Assembly (NCBI RefSeq): GCF_003474385.1
Contig: NZ_QUCY01000012.1
Coordinates: 20,295 to 84,294 of the forward strand
DNA: 64,000 nt
DNA from: Senegalimassilia sp003474385
GTDB taxonomy: Bacteria; Actinomycetota; Coriobacteriia; Coriobacteriales; Eggerthellaceae
Direction: 5' to 3'
The translations under genes were made by a program, and so were the position numbers. The notes beneath the pieces were generated by a model, which was not told the origin of the DNA, did no database searches, and was given only the letters and a program-made list of their open reading frames with translations. Shown piece by piece: positions 63,701 to 64,000 of the stretch; within the stretch, counting starts at the first letter, position 1, and each line of letters opens with the position of its first letter.

Positions 63701-63942
63701 TCGCGCGCGCGGCGGGCTACCTCGAACTCGCGCGGCTCCTTCGAGTCGGCCATGCGCTTGATGAAGGTGGGCTCGCTGAACAGGAAGCGCACCTCGTCGA
63801 CCTTGGAGAGCTCCTCTTTGAGCTCCCCGTAGGCGAACACGGTGAAATACGAGCTGATTATCGACAACTTCGCGCCGTCGTCGATGGATTCGCCGAGGGC
63901 GTCTCCCAGGCGCTCCGCGCCGACGTTGCTTAGCGACTTCAC
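60697..63942 (-). CDS. SNF2-type helicase with degenerate PLD-like N-terminal domain
   Basis: A 1081-aa protein heading the operon. Residues about 1-160 have a phospholipase D-like fold pattern (KLSIISSYFTVFAYGELKEEL; HAFMGAAANFTQEGLG), but the usual HxK of the first half-site is not visible. The helicase core has ADSVGLGKTYEAL (motif I, 276-287), DESH (367-370), SATP (405-408) and QRFGRIDR (815-822). A long acidic loop (DGFDDDDAEEFEAGG) lies near 628-642. SNF2 translocases with PLD domains occur in several phage-defence systems. It lies at the 3' edge of the window; no promoter could be assigned in the 58 bases beyond. Confidence 0.88.
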   Translation of the reverse strand: MKSLSNVGAERLGDALGESIDDGAKLSIISSYFTVFAYGELKEELSKVDEVRFLFSEPTFIKRMADSKEPREFEVARRAREVGVGGSGLELTLRNNLNQRALARECAEWIREKGVFKSAKTSGAIQPGGTYVVENPSGDDHAFMGAAANFTQEGLGYERRPGTVTCVSHFENATEAVGLKMMFESVWDNPAMVEEVTAQVAAQVETLYRENPPEFIYFLTLYHLFRDFMEDDEDNGIRPGLKFEESVVWSKLYDFQKDAVVGAIRKLEKYKGCIIADSVGLGKTYEALAVMKYYQERNDRILVLCPKRLRDNWTLWTQDNDDRNPLADDRFSYTVLNHTDLSRYHGMSGEVDLEHLRWGHFDLLVIDESHNFRNKSTDADKTDRYTRLIEDVIKSGQRTKVLMLSATPVNNRLLDLRNQIELITEGDDAYLADTDGIPSITHVTRVAQQRFNEWSKLSDSERTTESFVNAVNADYFKLLDVLTIARSRKHITKYYGAASGTFPARRPPLSFQTPIDLEGELPPIAVLNDMIAQLTFAQYQVLSYVRADQRRKYEDRYGDTWGKDFESQVHRTTAVANLMRVNVLKRMESSVNSFRITLRRILDGCVDLRARLDADASGVAYGTEGLEDGFDDDDAEEFEAGGKVRVDLRDVDALRLGQDLDFDIQVLRALLTYADAVTPERDAKLVKLRDFIAGKVSEPYNPGNRKVLVFSAFADTTAYLFEQLAPWLKRELGIECAEVAGSSNRTYSLKLPRTTFENILARFSPVSKELPESQRELGEIDVVFATDCISEGQNLQDCDCLVNYDIHWNPVRIIQRFGRIDRLGSKNSQIQLVNFWPDIALDEYIQLEGRVKGRMALLDASATGEENVLEAKGNGEMNDLKYRRRQLQQLKSEVLDLEDISGGISITDFAFDDFRVELQRYAKEHPGALENSPAGLHAVAPIPDELRSDVKPGVVFCLKQNDEGNDPRDTNPVFPYYVVYVSADGEVMTKHTQPKPALDIMRAVCSGHPEPIAKLCREFNRETRDGTRMDAYTDLLDDVVAAITGTQQDKGIESLFSLGEVGSGTVMGFNDYSLVCFAVLR

Positions 63943-64000
63943 GCCTCTATGCCCCCTCCTACTATCTTCTTATCGCGTTTTGACTGTTTCAATCGAACCA

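Larger units (their letters stand above)
45050..64000. mobile_element. Integrated element at the guaA 3' end (right end beyond the window)
   Basis: Immediately after guaA come a repeat cluster, a divergent repressor, an excisionase-like protein, a Tn916-type tyrosine integrase and a MobC-like protein, followed by defence-type genes. This is the layout of a genomic island or mobilizable element. No relaxase or conjugation gene is seen within the window; they may lie beyond 64000 or be absent. The left border is inferred to be the TGGGAGTA of guaA; the matching right border is not visible. Confidence 0.75.

Noticed and set aside
60697..63942. Calling the operon DISARM
   Set aside because: The SNF2 helicase and a PLD-like domain recall DISARM, but DrmA/DrmB (DUF1998) genes are absent and Res, DUF4391 and DUF4238 are not DISARM parts.

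Overview
The window is a high-GC bacterial chromosome segment. Gene content and order (a dcw cell-wall cluster, ribosomal genes, single-chain serine dehydratase, flavin reductase-rubredoxin fusion, an accessory island after guaA) fit a gut Coriobacteriia, most likely an Eggerthellaceae member such as Eggerthella or a relative. That placement is inferred from protein character; no rRNA gene is present to confirm it.

Region 1 (1-10472, minus strand) is the dcw cluster mraZ-rsmH-ftsL-ftsI-murE-murF-mraY-murD, preceded by a promoter whose spacer carries two TGGGN boxes of the MraZ type and, further upstream, a second array of such boxes; xerD lies just upstream. Region 2 (10609-25047) holds pyrG, a DUF1846 gene, murJ, nadK, a flavin reductase-rubredoxin fusion, rpmE with an Ala/Glu-rich tail, tig, and an ABC permease/ATPase pair with a long coiled coil. 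Region 3 (25095-30383) is the str/S10 group rpsL-rpsG-fusA-rpsJ-rplC-rplD-rplW, driven by a clear promoter and closed by a strong terminator directly after rplW, so the usual downstream rplB-rpsS part is not here. Region 4 (30594-45049) is mixed housekeeping: an M20 peptidase, a SemiSWEET-like protein, a LysR regulator, Mn-dependent pyrophosphatase, L-serine dehydratase, PcrA helicase, a 2x[4Fe-4S] ferredoxin, a translationally coupled chorismate mutase/DAHP synthase pair, an AEC transporter, UppP and guaA.

Region 5 (45050 to beyond 64000) is an integrated element at the 3' end of guaA. It begins with a cluster of GGGAGTAA repeats that match the last bases of guaA, then a divergent repressor/excisionase module with GTACG operators, a Tn916-type tyrosine integrase and a MobC-like protein. 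The cargo is antiviral in character: a DUF262/DUF1524 (GmrSD-like) gene and a tightly packed operon, transcribed toward guaA, encoding a PLD/SNF2 helicase, a DUF4391 protein, an unknown 264-aa protein, a type III-like Mod methyltransferase, a type III-like Res and a DUF4238 protein.

The mod gene of that operon is split by a 3,380-bp insertion with 22-bp imperfect inverted repeats (18/22 identical) carrying tet(W) with its leader-attenuator and the frameshifted tail of a large serine recombinase. Removing exactly 54549-57928 rejoins mod in frame (400 + 222 codons = 622 aa) just before its AdoMet-binding motif. The insertion therefore disables the methyltransferase and, because type III Res enzymes need Mod for recognition, probably the restriction activity too, while conferring tetracycline resistance.
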